Source: Alligator mississippiensis (taxonomy: Eukaryota; Chordata; Crocodylia; Alligatoridae). From it: a stretch of 64,000 nucleotides of DNA. The stretch's first letter is position 1, and every line of letters starts with the position of its first letter. The stretch covers positions 18,142,001 through 18,206,000 of the forward strand of contig NC_081831.1 of the NCBI RefSeq assembly GCF_030867095.1. The letters run 5' to 3'. The notes below the pieces were generated by a model. That model was given only the letters and a program-made list of their open reading frames with translations, was not told the origin of the DNA and searched no databases. A program made the position numbers and the translations under genes. Positions 1-12,369 of the stretch are shown one piece after another.

Positions 1-1748
1 AGCTGGCCCACTGACCAGCCTTGGGAAAAATGTGTGGGGTCACAAGAACATCAAGCCAGAGGGAGAAGGCCTTAGTGAAATGGATGGTGAGCTAGAAAGG
101 AGGGGGGCCTGGTTTGTAGCTCTGGTATCTACAGGCTATCCTGTACCTTGCATTTGAACAGCAGTGGAATAATTTCTGCCTGACTGGAGGCGGGGACCAA
201 GGAATGATTCATCAGATTGAGCTACCCTCTTTCTAGCTTGTTCTCTTTCCCTGGCTCCATACATCTTCCCCCATGGCAGTCCAATTGGTCAGCTTCAAGA
301 AGAGGTTGGGATAGTGCACTCAGTAATGCTTAGTTCATAGCATTTTACAGGGCAGTAAGAGATACAAATCCAAGCCCTTTGTGGGTTAGAGGGACATAGC
401 TACACAGGTGGAATTAGAATCCAAACTGTGCCTAAATGCCAAACATTGCAGTTACACAGCTACTGAAGTGCCACTTAGGCACATAAAAGCAAAATAAGAT
501 TTAGTTCTTAGAAATATATATTAATTTTTAAAATTTCCCCAGGGATTTTGGGAGAATCGATAGAAAAATAAAAACAAAAACAAAACAGATTTTTTTTTGA
601 AGACTAGGTTTGATGTGAAAATATTGATAAATATTTTCAGTTTTCAAAAAACAAAACCCCCAAACCCTGAAAATACTAGTTAAGCTCAAAATACATTTAT
701 TTAAATGTTCTGGTTTTATATTTTCAAAAAGACTTTTTTTTAAAAAGAAAGAAAAATCAGTTAAACTATTTTACCCAGCTTTATTGGTAAATTCACTGAC
801 CTTTCACCACTGGGATTTTTTGATCCCATTGTCTGAAACACTATTCATCTCTGTCACAGGTGTTCCCTGTGGTGCTGGACAGCTAGCCAGCCTCTGACAA
901 AGGGAGTGAAGATCAAAGGGAGTCCCTAATGCTGAATCATAATGTCAGAATTGTCCCCAGGGCATTGACAATAACTATGCTCCATAGTGGAGCAATAGGT
1001 TAAACACTGCGTATCATGTTGACCAACACTGTCCCATTGTTTTCTTCTGCTCCTCCCCTGTCTTTTTGTTGTTCCTCCAGGTTCCTCCATCTGTTATCTC
1101 TTGTTTTAGGGCTTGACTACCCCACAAAGGTTTTGCTGGTATAGTACAGATCGGCTCTGGTGTCCAAGCTCTCTACTGGGGATACAGTTTGTATGAACCA
1201 AAGAAGTAATTTTGCTCATATTGCTAAACTTCCTCTCTAGAAAGGAAACATCTACATAGGGGTGCAGGTTGCCAATATAAAAATGCAACTCAAGTCCTCC
1301 AGCCAAATTCAGGTCAAACTTACAACCTTGGCATTATCAGCATCATGCAGGAACCAGTTAAGGAGTCATGAGCACTGCTGATAGTGGAGCTAGCTATGCC
1401 ACAAGGAAGCAGCAACTCAAATAGCAGCAGCCTATCGGATACTAATCCAGTCGCTATTCCACTCACCACATCGCTCATATGTTGTTTTGCAGTGTAACCA
1501 CTTCCACTTGAGCTAAAATAACTCAAGAGATGTTAAGTTGAGTGTAGATTGTTCAAATGAACATTATAATGACACAGGGTACTTAGAGCAAGAATGATCA
1601 CTTTGTTCTGTGTTCCTTGAAGGCCTAACACAATGGTGTCCAGGTCCCTGACCAGGTCTTGCAGACTGTACAATAATGGTAATGATAATCAGGCAAAACA
1701 GAAAAATCCCTGAAGATCTGAGAAGGAGAGCAGAGTGGAATCTGGCTC
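1..1748. other. Non-coding stretch, no gene seen
   Basis: No reading frame here has coding character, and the longest are under 70 codons. Bases 515-782 are A/T-run rich and end in ACCCAGCT at 773-780. The same terminus closes the AT-rich MITE at 33042-33500, so this may be a decayed relative. The rest looks like unique sequence. Confidence 0.6.
340..460 (-). repeat. Possible MIR-type SINE fragment
   Basis: The stretch reads like a reversed MIR core: CATTTTACAG followed, after a divergent middle, by an ACA(T)AGCTACACAGG...GGAATTAGAATCC segment. In MIR this corresponds to the conserved core (CATTTTACAGATGAGG ... CACACAGC ... GGGATTCGAACC). Divergence is high and the call rests on these short anchors only. 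Confidence 0.35.
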
Positions 1749-1756
1749 ATGTAGAG

Positions 1757-2194
1757 CAGGGCTGTCCAACTCATGGCTCCAGGCTTCCCCCTCACCCCCT
1801 CCACTTCCTGCTCCCGCCCCTGGGGCAGCACAGGGCATGAGAGTGCAGCCCACAGCTGGGGGAGCTAGGGAAGGGGCCAGGGGCCTACACACATGGCTCT
1901 GTGCAGGGGGAGTACTGTACCCACATGTGGTGTGATTTGGTACAGCACAGCAGGGAGGCATCCATGCAAGGCACCATGCAGCACAGCAGGGATGGGGGGG
2001 GCCATCCACATGTGGCATGGTGCAGCAAAGCAAGGGGGCTGTTCATGTGAGGTGCCATACAACATAGCAGGAGAAGGAGGGGAGTGTCCATGCATGGTGC
2101 AGTATGCAGTGAGTGGCCCTGGGAGCACCAGGCCCATGCAGGTGCTGCCCTCACAGGCTGCAGCCCCTGGCCACTTACAAGTTGGACAGCCTGG
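1757..2194. mobile_element. Non-autonomous hAT DNA transposon (438 bp)
   Basis: The ends form a terminal inverted repeat: the left end begins CAGGGCTGTCCAACT and the right end reversed reads CCAGGCTGTCCAACTT. The flanks are an 8-bp target duplication with one mismatch, ATGTAGAG at 1749-1756 and ATATAGAG at 2195-2202. Both features are diagnostic of hAT elements. The GC-rich interior encodes no transposase. Several overlapping frames on both strands reflect composition, not genes. Confidence 0.88.
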
Positions 2195-2232
2195 ATATAG
2201 AGGCCAAATAAATTACCTAAATCCTATTGCAG

Positions 2233-2345
2233 ATAGAAAGATAGTTATCTGCGTTAGTCTGAAGTTAGGCAGAAGGCACTAACTAATTCAGAGAGGCGTG
2301 AACTTTTGCAGGCTATAGTCTGCTTCATCAGATGAATAGTTAAGT
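2233..2345 (-). repeat. Dispersed repeat fragment with hammerhead-like motif, copy 1
   Basis: On the minus strand this reads CTGATGA (2325-2331), one base, then a short stem GCAG/CTGC (arms 2320-2323 and 2308-2311), then AAAA where the motif would have GAAA (2304-2307). The change fits CpG decay. The same layout occurs at 5741-5766 and 30276-30301. I infer a member of a widespread amniote retroelement family, possibly Penelope-related. No coding capacity is seen. Confidence 0.5.
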
Positions 2346-5300
2346 ACCCGACTGAACAGTTAAGTATGTTCCAAAATCTGGGGGCAAGGATGTTTACTGT
2401 GGTAAAATGTAGATCAGGATAAGCAACAGTGTGGTCAACTTGTTTTGATTAAAACAAATGCTTTTCATTCTTTATGGTCAGAATCAAACGTCCATTACAT
2501 TTTCTATTCTGTTTTTTTTCAATAGAACAATCTACTGGATCCTCAGTGCTTGATAATATAAGGCAGCCTTCTCATCAATTCTGTAAACTGGTAGTCTGTG
2601 CCTCCATGAGACAGGGAAAGAGTATATTTTATAGAGCAATGTTAATACTAATGGCAACATTAAAGTATGGGGAAGGATTACAAAGGTAATGCTGACATCT
2701 TGCTCACTAATGCAGGCTATTAACAACAGATAATCACCTTTAAGTCAGTCACCTTTAGCCTTGAAGTAGAATGGAAGAACAATTATTCCATTCAATATAA
2801 GAGTAATTTAAATTGAAATAGATTCATCTCAATAGGTCCAAATACTTGTTTGGAAAAATATCTAGATACTGAGGAGCCACCTTCCTAGAAGATTAAAATG
2901 CTCCACAAAACAGACTACACAAAATCCCACTTCAGCAGTAGACAACTGTGCAGCATTATGCCTGAACTGGGGTTCTCAGCTTAGCCCTGATGGGACGCAA
3001 ATGGCAGTCCTTGACCTACACATGGTCTGCTGGGTCCATTACATTTTTAGCTCAGTTGACCCATGAACTCTCACCCCGGTGGGGATTCAGGAAGCATCAA
3101 TGTTCTGCCGCCCTCATATTTTGCTGAGAGTGTCATCCTGTCTTGATCCCAGTATGAGTGAGAGACTCTTTCACAAGAAAAACACTGGCATGACTGCAGT
3201 GAAAATGCAGGTTGACTGAAGGGACCAGTCATAATCAGTAGCTTAAGAGAGGTTGGTCTTCAAAGGTCAAAAGCATTGTACTAGAAATGACAGAGGGATG
3301 ATTGAGAGCAGTTTCTTATAGGAGGTAGGTTATGATATTGGAAGTGGCCCTGAGTGCAGTATTCACTATGTTGATTTATATAGAAATCAGATTTATATGT
3401 GCAATGAGAATGGAGATTTAAGATGTCCCTGTAGACCTAGGACTGTTTTACATGCAAGTTCTGGAGCATGCAGGATAGCCAGTCTGCATCTATCTGCCAG
3501 CCATGGGCATTACACACCCTCCAAATGCCACAAAGATGGCAGTGTGTTTTCAGCCCTCATCTCACACAAGTACTCAATTTACTATTTGAACTCTTAAAAG
3601 GGAAAGGGGGGGAAATGGAGCAAGAAACAACCGGAAACTAGTTCTTCGTATTGCTTTTCTGAATGGTGTTTGGAGCCTCCTATACTCAGGACTGTCGTAA
3701 AAAGTCTAGGTACTCGCTCTTAGTCAAAGTATATATTTTTCCCCACTGGAAACTGCCCTGCCATATGGTTTACTTGTTCCTGTCATTTTGTATGAGCAGC
3801 TATGGGCCAGAATGAAACTTGAGGTAGAACAAACATTGTATGAAAAAGAAACCACAACTACTGGAAGAGGGAGCAGAAGCAAAGGAGACTGTTAGCATCA
3901 TGACCTAAAAGACATGGCCACAAGATTTATTTATGTGCGTAAGAAACCTTTCTAAGCTTGAAAAAGAAACCTCTTTCTTCGCAGACAGCTTTTCTCCCTG
4001 CTTCCATTATACGCATCTTATTTTATTATTGAAAAGTGGCCTGTGCTTGCTAGAGTGCCCATGCTCATTTGTTACTATAGGGTTGCCTCTGGGTGTTATG
4101 TTTCTGTTTGGGTTTTAAAGCTTTATTGGGAAAGAAGCATGACCTAGGCTTTGGAGGCAAGCACAAGGATATATACATGTATATAGCAGAACCTGGATTT
4201 TTTTGTATAGGAGTAGTCTTTGCAATTTGCTTAATTCAGAGTGAGTGACCAAATTACAGACAAGCAGCACAATTTATTCCTGCAGGTTTTAGTTCAAAGG
4301 GTGCCACTTTTCCACTCAGTTGGAGCACAGCTGCAGTCCTCGGCAACTGATTCGAGAAGCAATTCTCTTTGAAACAAAGGCTATAGCAAACAGCTGGAGC
4401 ACCTCAGCAGTCCTGCACAGCTGCTTGCTGTGGCTCTATACTCCTGGCTAGTTCACCAACCTTCATCTTTACAGGGGACTAAGGCACCTAAGCCTGCAAG
4501 GAATCTGGGTCCGCTGTATTACACACACATATTATGCACACACAAATCCAAACACATTGAAATGTACCTTAAAGGGACTTCTAAAGCTCCAAAATCAAAT
4601 ACTCAAAAGGTTAGGAAATGCCAGTGTTAGAACTGCTCTTGTGACCTTAATTTGGTTTACTTGACAGGTTTAGACTTAAGTCTGAACCTGTATTCAATGC
4701 TTTTCTGAGAAAATTCCCATTGACTGTAATTTAAAAAACCCTGGAACAATTACTGCAATGTATATATTCAAATACCTAGTTATCTTCGCATCTTTTTAAC
4801 TGACCACGACGGGAATTACATACATATAGCAAGGTGATAAAAGACTCCCTTAGACCTAATCCACATGCTTTCTTATGACTGTTGCCCTGAAATAACAGAA
4901 CATTTTGCAAAGATTAGCAGTTATGAAAAATCACAAGTAGAATGAACTTCAGGATGCAAAGCTGAGAGTCACCAGCAGAGACAATATTATTAGTGCCTCT
5001 TAATCCACAATGCTGGGAAAGGAGAAGTTACAGTGCAACCTAGTATATAGCCGAATTAACTCTCTGTCTCTGTTTTATGTTCCATTTCTATATGTTAAGG
5101 ACCTAGCCTGTTCATTCTCGCACTGTTCCCATGTGGCTTTCTCTGGATAGCTGCCTGCTTTGGCTTTATAAACAGTGTGGTAGAAAATCAGAGTGTGATT
5201 ATTCTCAGAGATGTTATCACTTTAAACTCCAGTTCCAAACCAGAAGTAGGGATGAGGAACCAAAACCAGACTTCCTATCAAAGGCCACAATTCCATGGAC

Positions 5301-5664
5301 TTTAGTGAGTTTGATTGAATAATGTGGATTAAATCCTGTGCATTTAAGCAAGTAGCACAATGTGGGTTGGTTTTTGGAGCGTTCTTTCTGGGTGTTGCCA
5401 AACCTCTTATCTCTGAGGACTGGACTTTCAGTACTGATTTTAGAGGACCATCAGTGTGTTTTCTAAATTACTTAAGGGATTTAGAAGCATAAATCAATCG
5501 ACTTTCAGGGCTTTCATTGATTATTTAGTATTTGGAGCAGCTCCATCTCCCAGGGGAAGGACCTTACTTTCCACTGGGTTCATATGAAGTGGTGGGGGTA
5601 AGGACAATGCTATCTGCTGGAGACTCTCTCTATGGAAGACTTTACATTGCAGTACAAAAAACTA
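2346..5664. other. Unique-looking non-coding stretch
   Basis: I see no gene, RNA gene, or recognisable mobile element with borders. Reading frames are all below 75 codons and overlap one another in different frames without conserved motifs. Composition is AT-rich and unremarkable. Confidence 0.55.
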
Positions 5665-6094
5665 GAACTTTTGGTTCCAAAATGATACTTTTTATTAGAC
5701 CAACTGGAAAATGGCAAGAAAATTGTCCTTTTCTGCAAGCTTTCGGGATCAAGGTCCCTTCCTCAGGCTCTGGGAAAAGTGTAGATGGTACAAGATGGTA
5801 AAAAGTCCCCATAGGTAGGAAATAAACTTCATTTTTGCACAGAGGGAGCTGAAGATGGAAGTCTGTTCCTCTGGGTCCATGAGAGTGTCTTTGGGAGCTG
5901 TGTTGAGTAGCTCTTTGATGTGTTGATCAGGTAGAATTCCTTCCCTGGAGGTGTCAGATGGCAGGCAGGGAGACAAAAAAAGTCCTTGTTGTTCTGCAAT
6001 GACGTTTAAAATCCAAAATCGGCTAAAATTCAGCATCTTCCATGTTTCAGGGGTGTACTTGGTCTCAGACCAATATGGCTACCAAGTACACCCC
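5665..6094 (-). mobile_element. Penelope-like or retrozyme-like repeat, copy 2
   Basis: On the minus strand this copy aligns by eye with the element at 29951-30369. Both share the ATGGAAGAT...TGAAT segment near one end, a CTGATG-type box (here CTGAGGA, 5760-5766), a short stem GGGA/TCCC, GAAA at 5741-5744, and TTGGTCTAATAAAA at the far end. An open frame of about 95 codons (5749-6036, minus) may be a scrap of an element protein. A short serine/leucine-rich stretch in it recalls a Penelope reverse transcriptase motif, but I cannot confirm that. Borders are approximate. Confidence 0.5.
6050..6094. repeat. Perfect 13-bp inverted repeat (hairpin)
   Basis: GGGGTGTACTTGG at 6050-6062 is exactly complementary to CCAAGTACACCCC at 6082-6094, with a 19-base loop. 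It sits at the end of the repeat copy at 5665-6094, so it may be a terminal structure of that element. Confidence 0.8.
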
Positions 6095-8544
6095 TTTACA
6101 TTGCAGTTGCACAGCATGGGGATGGGATTGACATTAAGGTTTGTGTTATCTGACAGAGGAAAACCATACTGATGCAACAAGTCAGCATCGGTTAAGAGAG
6201 GAAGAAGAGAAGTTAGGTTGACACTGGCTATCGGAGACCTCACACAAGGGTGCTGACAATGTGGATTTAAGCCTACCACTTCCTACCAGAGGCAGTATCT
6301 CTGGGTGAGACTTCGCAATGAATTAGCACGGGGTGATGGAGAGAGCAGGAACGGGGTGGGAGGGGGGGTTCGAGCTGTACAGTTTTCTCTGCATTGCATA
6401 GTTCTGTAAATCAGAGGGTGTCTCTGTTTCATTTTGGATTCCAGCATAGTCTGGAAATTTTCCATTGTCCATCAACGTATGCCGTAAGGGAACCCAAACC
6501 ACAGGCTTCCACATATGAGAAGTAAACATTTAGGACCCAAACCAGGATGATGATAACCAGAGCAGAAACCTTTCCATCCTGTCACAGATCAGGCCTGGTG
6601 TAGGCATTTCAGCCCATCAGTAGGCCTTCTCTCAGGCATTATTAAGGCCTTCCTCTAATCTTGATCACAGCACTTCACTTAGTCCCATGAAACATGCTTC
6701 CCTCCCCTCCACTGCTTGCCCCCCACCACCCTGCCTTCAGGCTTTTCGAGAGCTTCCTGGAGAATATTCTCAAGAGGGAAAAAAAAGCCATGAACTATTG
6801 TAAACTGAAGTAGTATATTTGTGCCAGCAAACTAAAATTAACCCCTGAAGTGCCACATGCACAGCAAGGTCTATGCAGAGCATATCAGCAGAGAGGCGCA
6901 TAGAGATTTTAGAGTCAAAGATTGTCTCTGAATTCATCCTTGGACAAGAAGGACCGTGTAAGCTGCATCCTCCCAGCCCTGATCGAGTCAAAGGAGTTGC
7001 TATGACTCAAAAATACACTCGTCATTATTTATCAGCTGCATCCACCTAGTTATAGAGACTTTATAGATGAATTTCTTGTTCTCCAACAGCAAAAAATTAT
7101 GTCATCTCTGCATTGAACCAAAAGCACTGGCTTGTGAGGAGGGGGGAGAAGTAGGGTCCTGTCCAGTTCCTGTGGGAGAAGAGGCAATAAGTGAGTATGC
7201 ATCTCATGTTTACATCTGTGAACCCAATGTTAATTTGCCTGCACAGAAAATAAGTGGGATCTTGCTTCCTTGTATTCCCTGGCACAAGCATGTAGTCCAA
7301 ATCACGCTCTGGCCCTTAGTACTTACATATATTCAGTGTCTATAAGGAAGATGGGGCGCATTTTATCTTGGCTTTGTGGACGGGCCCTATCATGGGGCTG
7401 GCAAAAAGCAATAGACTTCAGTGGAACAATTCTGATTTACACCAGCTGAAGATGTAGCCCACAACATGTTCCTGGGGCACTGAAGGAGTTAAAAGGAAAT
7501 AGCATTGCCCAGTATTTTAAGTTTCCATTAAAATTAGCAAACATACCAAGAGTAGAAACATTTTCATGGATTTGTACTGATTTCCTTTTCTGCTATTGCA
7601 TGATTCTGTTATTATAAAAGATAATACTTCTAGTCAAAGAACGGGGGGAGGAGGGGAGGGGGGAAGTATTATTTATATTTTCTTTCAACTGGTCTTTGAA
7701 AAGGAACCCCTGCTGCTTTGGGAATCCAAACTGAAGAGGTTTGTGATAACAACTAAGAACTTAAAACCCAGAAAGAGTGTGATTAGAAACTGGTGGAAGC
7801 CTCAGAAAGTAGGTTGCTTGCTGAAACTGGGAGCTGCTCAATCAGGGGAAATTATGGGAAAATTATTGCAAAATTACTATTTAGGGCATTACAGTGGATC
7901 AGCTTAAGTAGCATATCGGCCCTTTTAAGGTATGGCTAGACTACTTCCATGGTGGTCCCAGGCCAGCCTTGGAGAAGCACATCTCATGCACCCGCTCCTG
8001 CTCTGAACATGTCAAGCCCAAGATTGAAGGGCTGAAGTCTCTTGGAGGGCTCCCACTCAATGTCTTTAATGTTGCTTGAGAGCAGTGGCAGACGGAGCAT
8101 CTATATTTTGAACAAGCAACACCAGCCTATAGGCAGAGCGGGGTGGCTGTACTCCTGGCCTTCCTCAGAACTTAGATGGGTCTCCTGTATAGCCCTGACT
8201 CCAGCATCTATCATTGACAACCAGAGCACCTAGACTAGAGGCAACCACTTTTGACATAATAACCATGTATCCAAGCTTTCAGCTAAGAATTTGGAGTCCT
8301 GGTTGTAGGTCTGGGTACCTGGGCTGGTTATGCATTTTCCACTTGACAATTATTGGTCCAAAACCAGAAATAACCCTGGTAGCAGGAACCAGTACCCTGG
8401 TTTCCTTCCTCCCCACTCAACACTGAGCTACAGTCATACTCTCTTGCTCGCTCTCCTTCAGTGTCTGTGCCTTTAGCATTTCTGCCTGGTCAGTAGACCA
8501 GATTCAACAGGAAGGGTGTAGGTTGCTCCCACTGTAGTTTGCAG
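6095..8544. other. Non-coding stretch
   Basis: No supported gene. A G-run occurs at about 6355-6368. Frames such as 7596-7907 (103 codons) have no recognisable domain and no initiation context worth trusting. No element borders were found. Confidence 0.5.
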
Positions 8545-8645
8545 CTTAGGGAACCCTCTTTGAACAGTGGGTCTGAATCCCCTCAGGCTAAGGAGAGCTT
8601 GAATGTCCTGAATGAGCGCTCTACTCACTAAGCTGTTAAACGAAA
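8545..8645 (-). repeat. Degenerate tRNA-derived SINE head
   Basis: On the minus strand an A-box-like TAGTGAGTAGAGCGC is followed about 40 bases later by a B-box-like GATTCAGACCC. This is the spacing of a tRNA-derived pol III promoter in SINEs. The body beyond it is too diverged to classify. Confidence 0.4.
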
Positions 8646-8778
8646 GGCGGGTGCTGCTACCATGTCTTCCCTCTGGGTGTTTTTGGTCTTGAATGGATGG
8701 AGGCAGCTACGCTCCAGAGGGGGGTTGGAGGTCAGACACATTCAGGCATCTGGTGTTTCATCTTGACTAGCTCTAACT

Positions 8779-9678
8779 CAGGGGTGGGCAAAATATGGCC
8801 CATGGGCCGGATCCGGCCTGCGAGGCCATTCTATCTGGCCCACAGGGCCCCTAAAAAATTTAGAACATGGATATTGATCTGTCCTTGGTTCCTGGAAAAA
8901 AAAAACAGAAACCAGGGGCAGTAGGACCCAGTGGGCTCCTGCAACAATAGGGCCTACCTGGCCCTGCCCCCCCAGCCAGAAGCCCCAACAGGGGCTTCTG
9001 GCCTGGGAGCATGTGACTGCACTGTGCCAGAAACTCAGGTGAGGGCAGGGGGAAGGGCAGGGGAGGACTGTGGGCAGGGAAGGTCTGGGGAAAAGCAGCC
9101 CCTTGTCTGCCCTGTGGCCCACACTCCCTGCTGCAGCTGCTTGCAGCCCGCGTGGGGCTGCCTGTGCCTGCTCAGGACAGCCCGACATGGGCTGTGAGTG
9201 GCTGCAGCAGGCGGCACCAGCTGCAGGGAGGGTGAGGGGCCATTTTTCCCTGCACTCAGCACCAGCTTGTTACCTGCCATGGAGCGGGGGGTCGGGGCTG
9301 CATGCTGCCCCCTGCCTATACTACGTGGCTGGGGGCACTGGGAGTGAGCGGGAGCATGGGGCCCTCACTAGTATCCTGGAGCCAGCACCAGCGGGGCCCA
9401 GAGCAGGGTGGCAGGAGCGCGGGGTTCTAGCTGGCAGGGGCTCTATAGAGCTAGGCCAGCTCCCTCCTCTCTCTGCTGGTGCAGCCCAGCCCAGCTCCAC
9501 AGACCCCTGCCAGCCTGCACCCTGCTCTGGGCCCCACCAGTGCTGACCCTGGGACATTGGTCCCAAGATGGTGACCGGGGGTAGGGCACTTGTCAAGGGG
9601 CGGGGCTACCCATGTGGCCCTCAACACCTTGCAAAACTGGGTAAGCGGCTCTGTGCCCAAAATAATTGCCTGTCCCTG
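8779..9678. mobile_element. Non-autonomous hAT DNA transposon (900 bp)
   Basis: The left end begins CAGGGGTGGGCAAAATAT and the right end reversed reads CAGGGACAGGCAATTATT. An 8-bp target duplication flanks it: CTCTAACT at 8771-8778 and CTCTAAGT at 9679-9686. The start (GGGCAAA...GGCCCATGGGCCGGATCC) is typical of a common amniote Charlie-like hAT family. The interior is GC-rich and has long overlapping frames on both strands (up to 158 codons). They contain no transposase motifs and I treat them as compositional. Confidence 0.93.
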
Positions 9679-9761
9679 CTCTAAGTGCTCTGGGTCATCT
9701 TTTGGAGGTTCATATCTCTCTCTGTTGACTCTATAGAGAAGTTAGGTGCTTCATTTTGTTT

Positions 9762-10211
9762 CAGTGGTCACCAAACAGTGGATCTTGATCCACTGGTAGA
9801 TCTTGGAGCCTCTTGCGGTAGATCTCAGAGCCTCTTGGGGTCGATCCAGGGCTGGAGCTGGGGGCTGAGTGCCTGTGTACATGCACTCACATGCCCCAGC
9901 CCAGCAGGTCAGTCCACTGGGGAGGGAAGGGACGGGGGCTAGATTGAAGCCCCTGTGGTGAGGGACAGTGCCACAGAGGCAAGGGTAAGTTGAGTGGGGC
10001 TCTGGCCAGGTGGGACTTACCTGCTGGGCAGGTGCGCCCCCAAATAATTTTTTCTCCTTCTGCCTCAGTCTGACCCCTCCTTCCTTCCCCACAGACTTAC
10101 CTGCTGGGTGGAGGGGTGGGGAGGGAGGGAGGGAGCAGCAGCGCATGGTAGAGCTTGGGTTGCTTTTAAATGCCAAAGGTGATCTCCTACTTAAAAAGTT
10201 GGAGACCACTG
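9762..10211. mobile_element. Non-autonomous hAT DNA transposon (450 bp)
   Basis: The left end is CAGTGGTCACCAAACAGTGG and the right end reversed is CAGTGGTCTCCAACTTTTTA, a clear hAT-type terminal inverted repeat. The internal GGTAGATCT units are typical of this repeat. The 8-bp flanks (TTTTGTTT, CTCTATTT) agree at only 5 of 8 positions, so the target duplication is eroded. It lies 83 bp from the previous hAT element. No transposase is encoded. Confidence 0.85.
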
Positions 10212-11947
10212 CTCTATTTGGATCACCCTGTGGGGCAACACCCTGCTTTTTTTTACATGTGCTAAAACTTAAATGGAGTCACCTACAAGGCTGAAGTGGA
10301 TCTGACACTGAATGACTTGCCCACTGCAACAATCAGGAACCTAACACCCAGGCCTCCATCCAGAAACCCAGCTTTTCTTTCTAGCTGAAGTGGGGGCTTT
10401 TGCTATCCATGATGCCTGTGTTAAGTAGACCAGGCTGCTGGCATACAAGAGAGGAAACAAGCAGCCTAAACACTCAACATCAATGAGATGCGTTATTTTC
10501 CATAATTTAGACATATGGGTAAGATTATGGTATTTAAAAAAATATGATCTTTTTCCACAGGGAAGAAAGAAAAGACAAGACAGAAAAAAGGGAAGGGAGC
10601 AGAAAATGGAATATTTTTCATGTAGTTTTGTTCAATTGAAAGCCAAGCAAATTAATGATTTTTTTTTTAAAGGACATTTTATTTCAAACTTTTTTACAGG
10701 TATTACTTACCACTTCTGATTATCTTTAACTGACATAGCCTGTGGGGAGAGAGGCCTATTTCATCTGTAAATTTGGCCATCAGAGATTAAATTCCTCTCA
10801 AGCTCCCAAGTCAGCATCAGTCACAGCAGACAACCACATAGATGGAGAAAGCTAGCAATGCCTTAGCTCAATCACATGTGCATGTATTCAGATCACCAAG
10901 CAGGTTAAAACCTATAAGGAGACATTCATCTGAATCACCTGAGCTGCGAGGCTTATTCTTAAGGCTCTAATTTGATTTCAGATGGATAAGTCTAAATCAC
11001 AGACATAATGTATCTCTTAGAAATAGTTTACAGATGCATTCAGCTAATCCTGACAAGGTAATTCACAACTGAATTTAACTTGTGCTCTGATGTGAAAAAG
11101 AAGGGATGATACAATCTTCCTCCCTCTAGGCATTCTTAGAGGAGATGAAATAGTGTTTGCTTTTCTGTGAGGTGCTACTACATCAATACTAAAATGACAC
11201 ATCAATAGGCTCAGTCTTCTATTTGAGAACCTGCACTGTTTTTAAGACTGGTTTAACTGAGGAATGGTATAGCCGATCTCTTAACCTAACACATGTGGTG
11301 CTGCCAATCGCATGTGATCAAAACTTGTCAAGTTTCTGAGATCCTGAGGATAGCTTAAAAATGACATTAAAAAAATAACAACTCTGTAGTTTTTTCAGTG
11401 TTCAAGGAGTTCACATTCTTAAACTTTTCTTTACACTCATAAGAGTTAAAAAAGTACTCCCCCCCCCGAATGAGCTGAAATTTTCATATGATCCTTTCTT
11501 AAAGCTGAGGTTTAGAGGAAAGATGCAAACATTATCAGATTCACAAAAAGTTTGTGATTTGGCGACTGTTACATGAACTCCGTTCAGGTTATATTGTAAC
11601 AAAATTTGCTCAGGTCTCAAGCTCTGTCTCAGCACAGAAGTTTCTTTAGCTCCTCTGTAAAACAGATATTTTCTGCTGGGTGTTTCCTCATATCCCACAG
11701 ATTAATATGCAAAAGTGCAAAATTATTTAACTTTTTGGTTTAGCTTTGATGGTATTATTTTTACATTGTATACATAAGACCTAGAGAGAGAGAAACCAGG
11801 AATGAATACATCATATGTTTTAGGACAGAATTTATTTTATAGTAATTATATAGATAATTTTGTAGAAAATATGGATAATCCATACCATTAGAGGGGCTAA
11901 TCCAAGCCCATTCAAGTCCATGCATTTTTATACAGAAAATGGGTACT
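10212..11947. other. Non-coding stretch
   Basis: No gene or bordered element seen. Bases 10555-10610 are strongly purine-rich on the plus strand. A C-run occurs at 11459-11467. Reading frames are short and lack motifs. Confidence 0.5.
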
Positions 11948-11955
11948 GTTTAGAG

Positions 11956-12226
11956 TAGAAGTGTCAAACAGACTGCTTGTGGGGTGGATCTGACCTGTTC
12001 TGGGGGAGATGGGGGTGAGCTGGGGGCAGACTCTGCCCCTGAATTTGGGGCTACAGGTCCTCATTGGTGGCAGACTTCAGTGGCAAGGGGGCGAGAGCTG
12101 CTCACAGCACCACCACATGCCTTGCCACCACTAACCTCACCTTGCCATCATCAGGTCCAGATCTGGTCCATGAGAAGCCCCCAGGCTGGATCTAGCTGGG
12201 GAGACAAGGCGAGTATGACATGCCTA
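11956..12226. mobile_element. Non-autonomous hAT DNA transposon (271 bp)
   Basis: A perfect 8-bp target duplication GTTTAGAG lies at 11948-11955 and 12227-12234. The left end TAGAAGTGTCAAAC pairs with the right end, which reversed reads TAGGCATGTCATAC. The intact duplication suggests a younger or better preserved insertion than its neighbours. It is non-coding. Confidence 0.9.
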
Positions 12227-12369
12227 GTTTAGAGCACTGGACTGGAAATTGGTCTTGGAGTTTGCTGATTTACCAACGTAGGATCCTACATATATTTCAC
12301 TGAAAAAACTCCTTAAAAACAAGCTTTGTGAAGGGGTTCGCCCTACAGGAGTGTCAGAAACAGGTAGTG

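Noticed and set aside
8778-9546. Long overlapping frames (up to 158 codons) on both strands
   Set aside because: They lie wholly inside a GC-rich non-autonomous hAT element with clear borders. GC-rich composition lowers stop frequency and no transposase motif is present.
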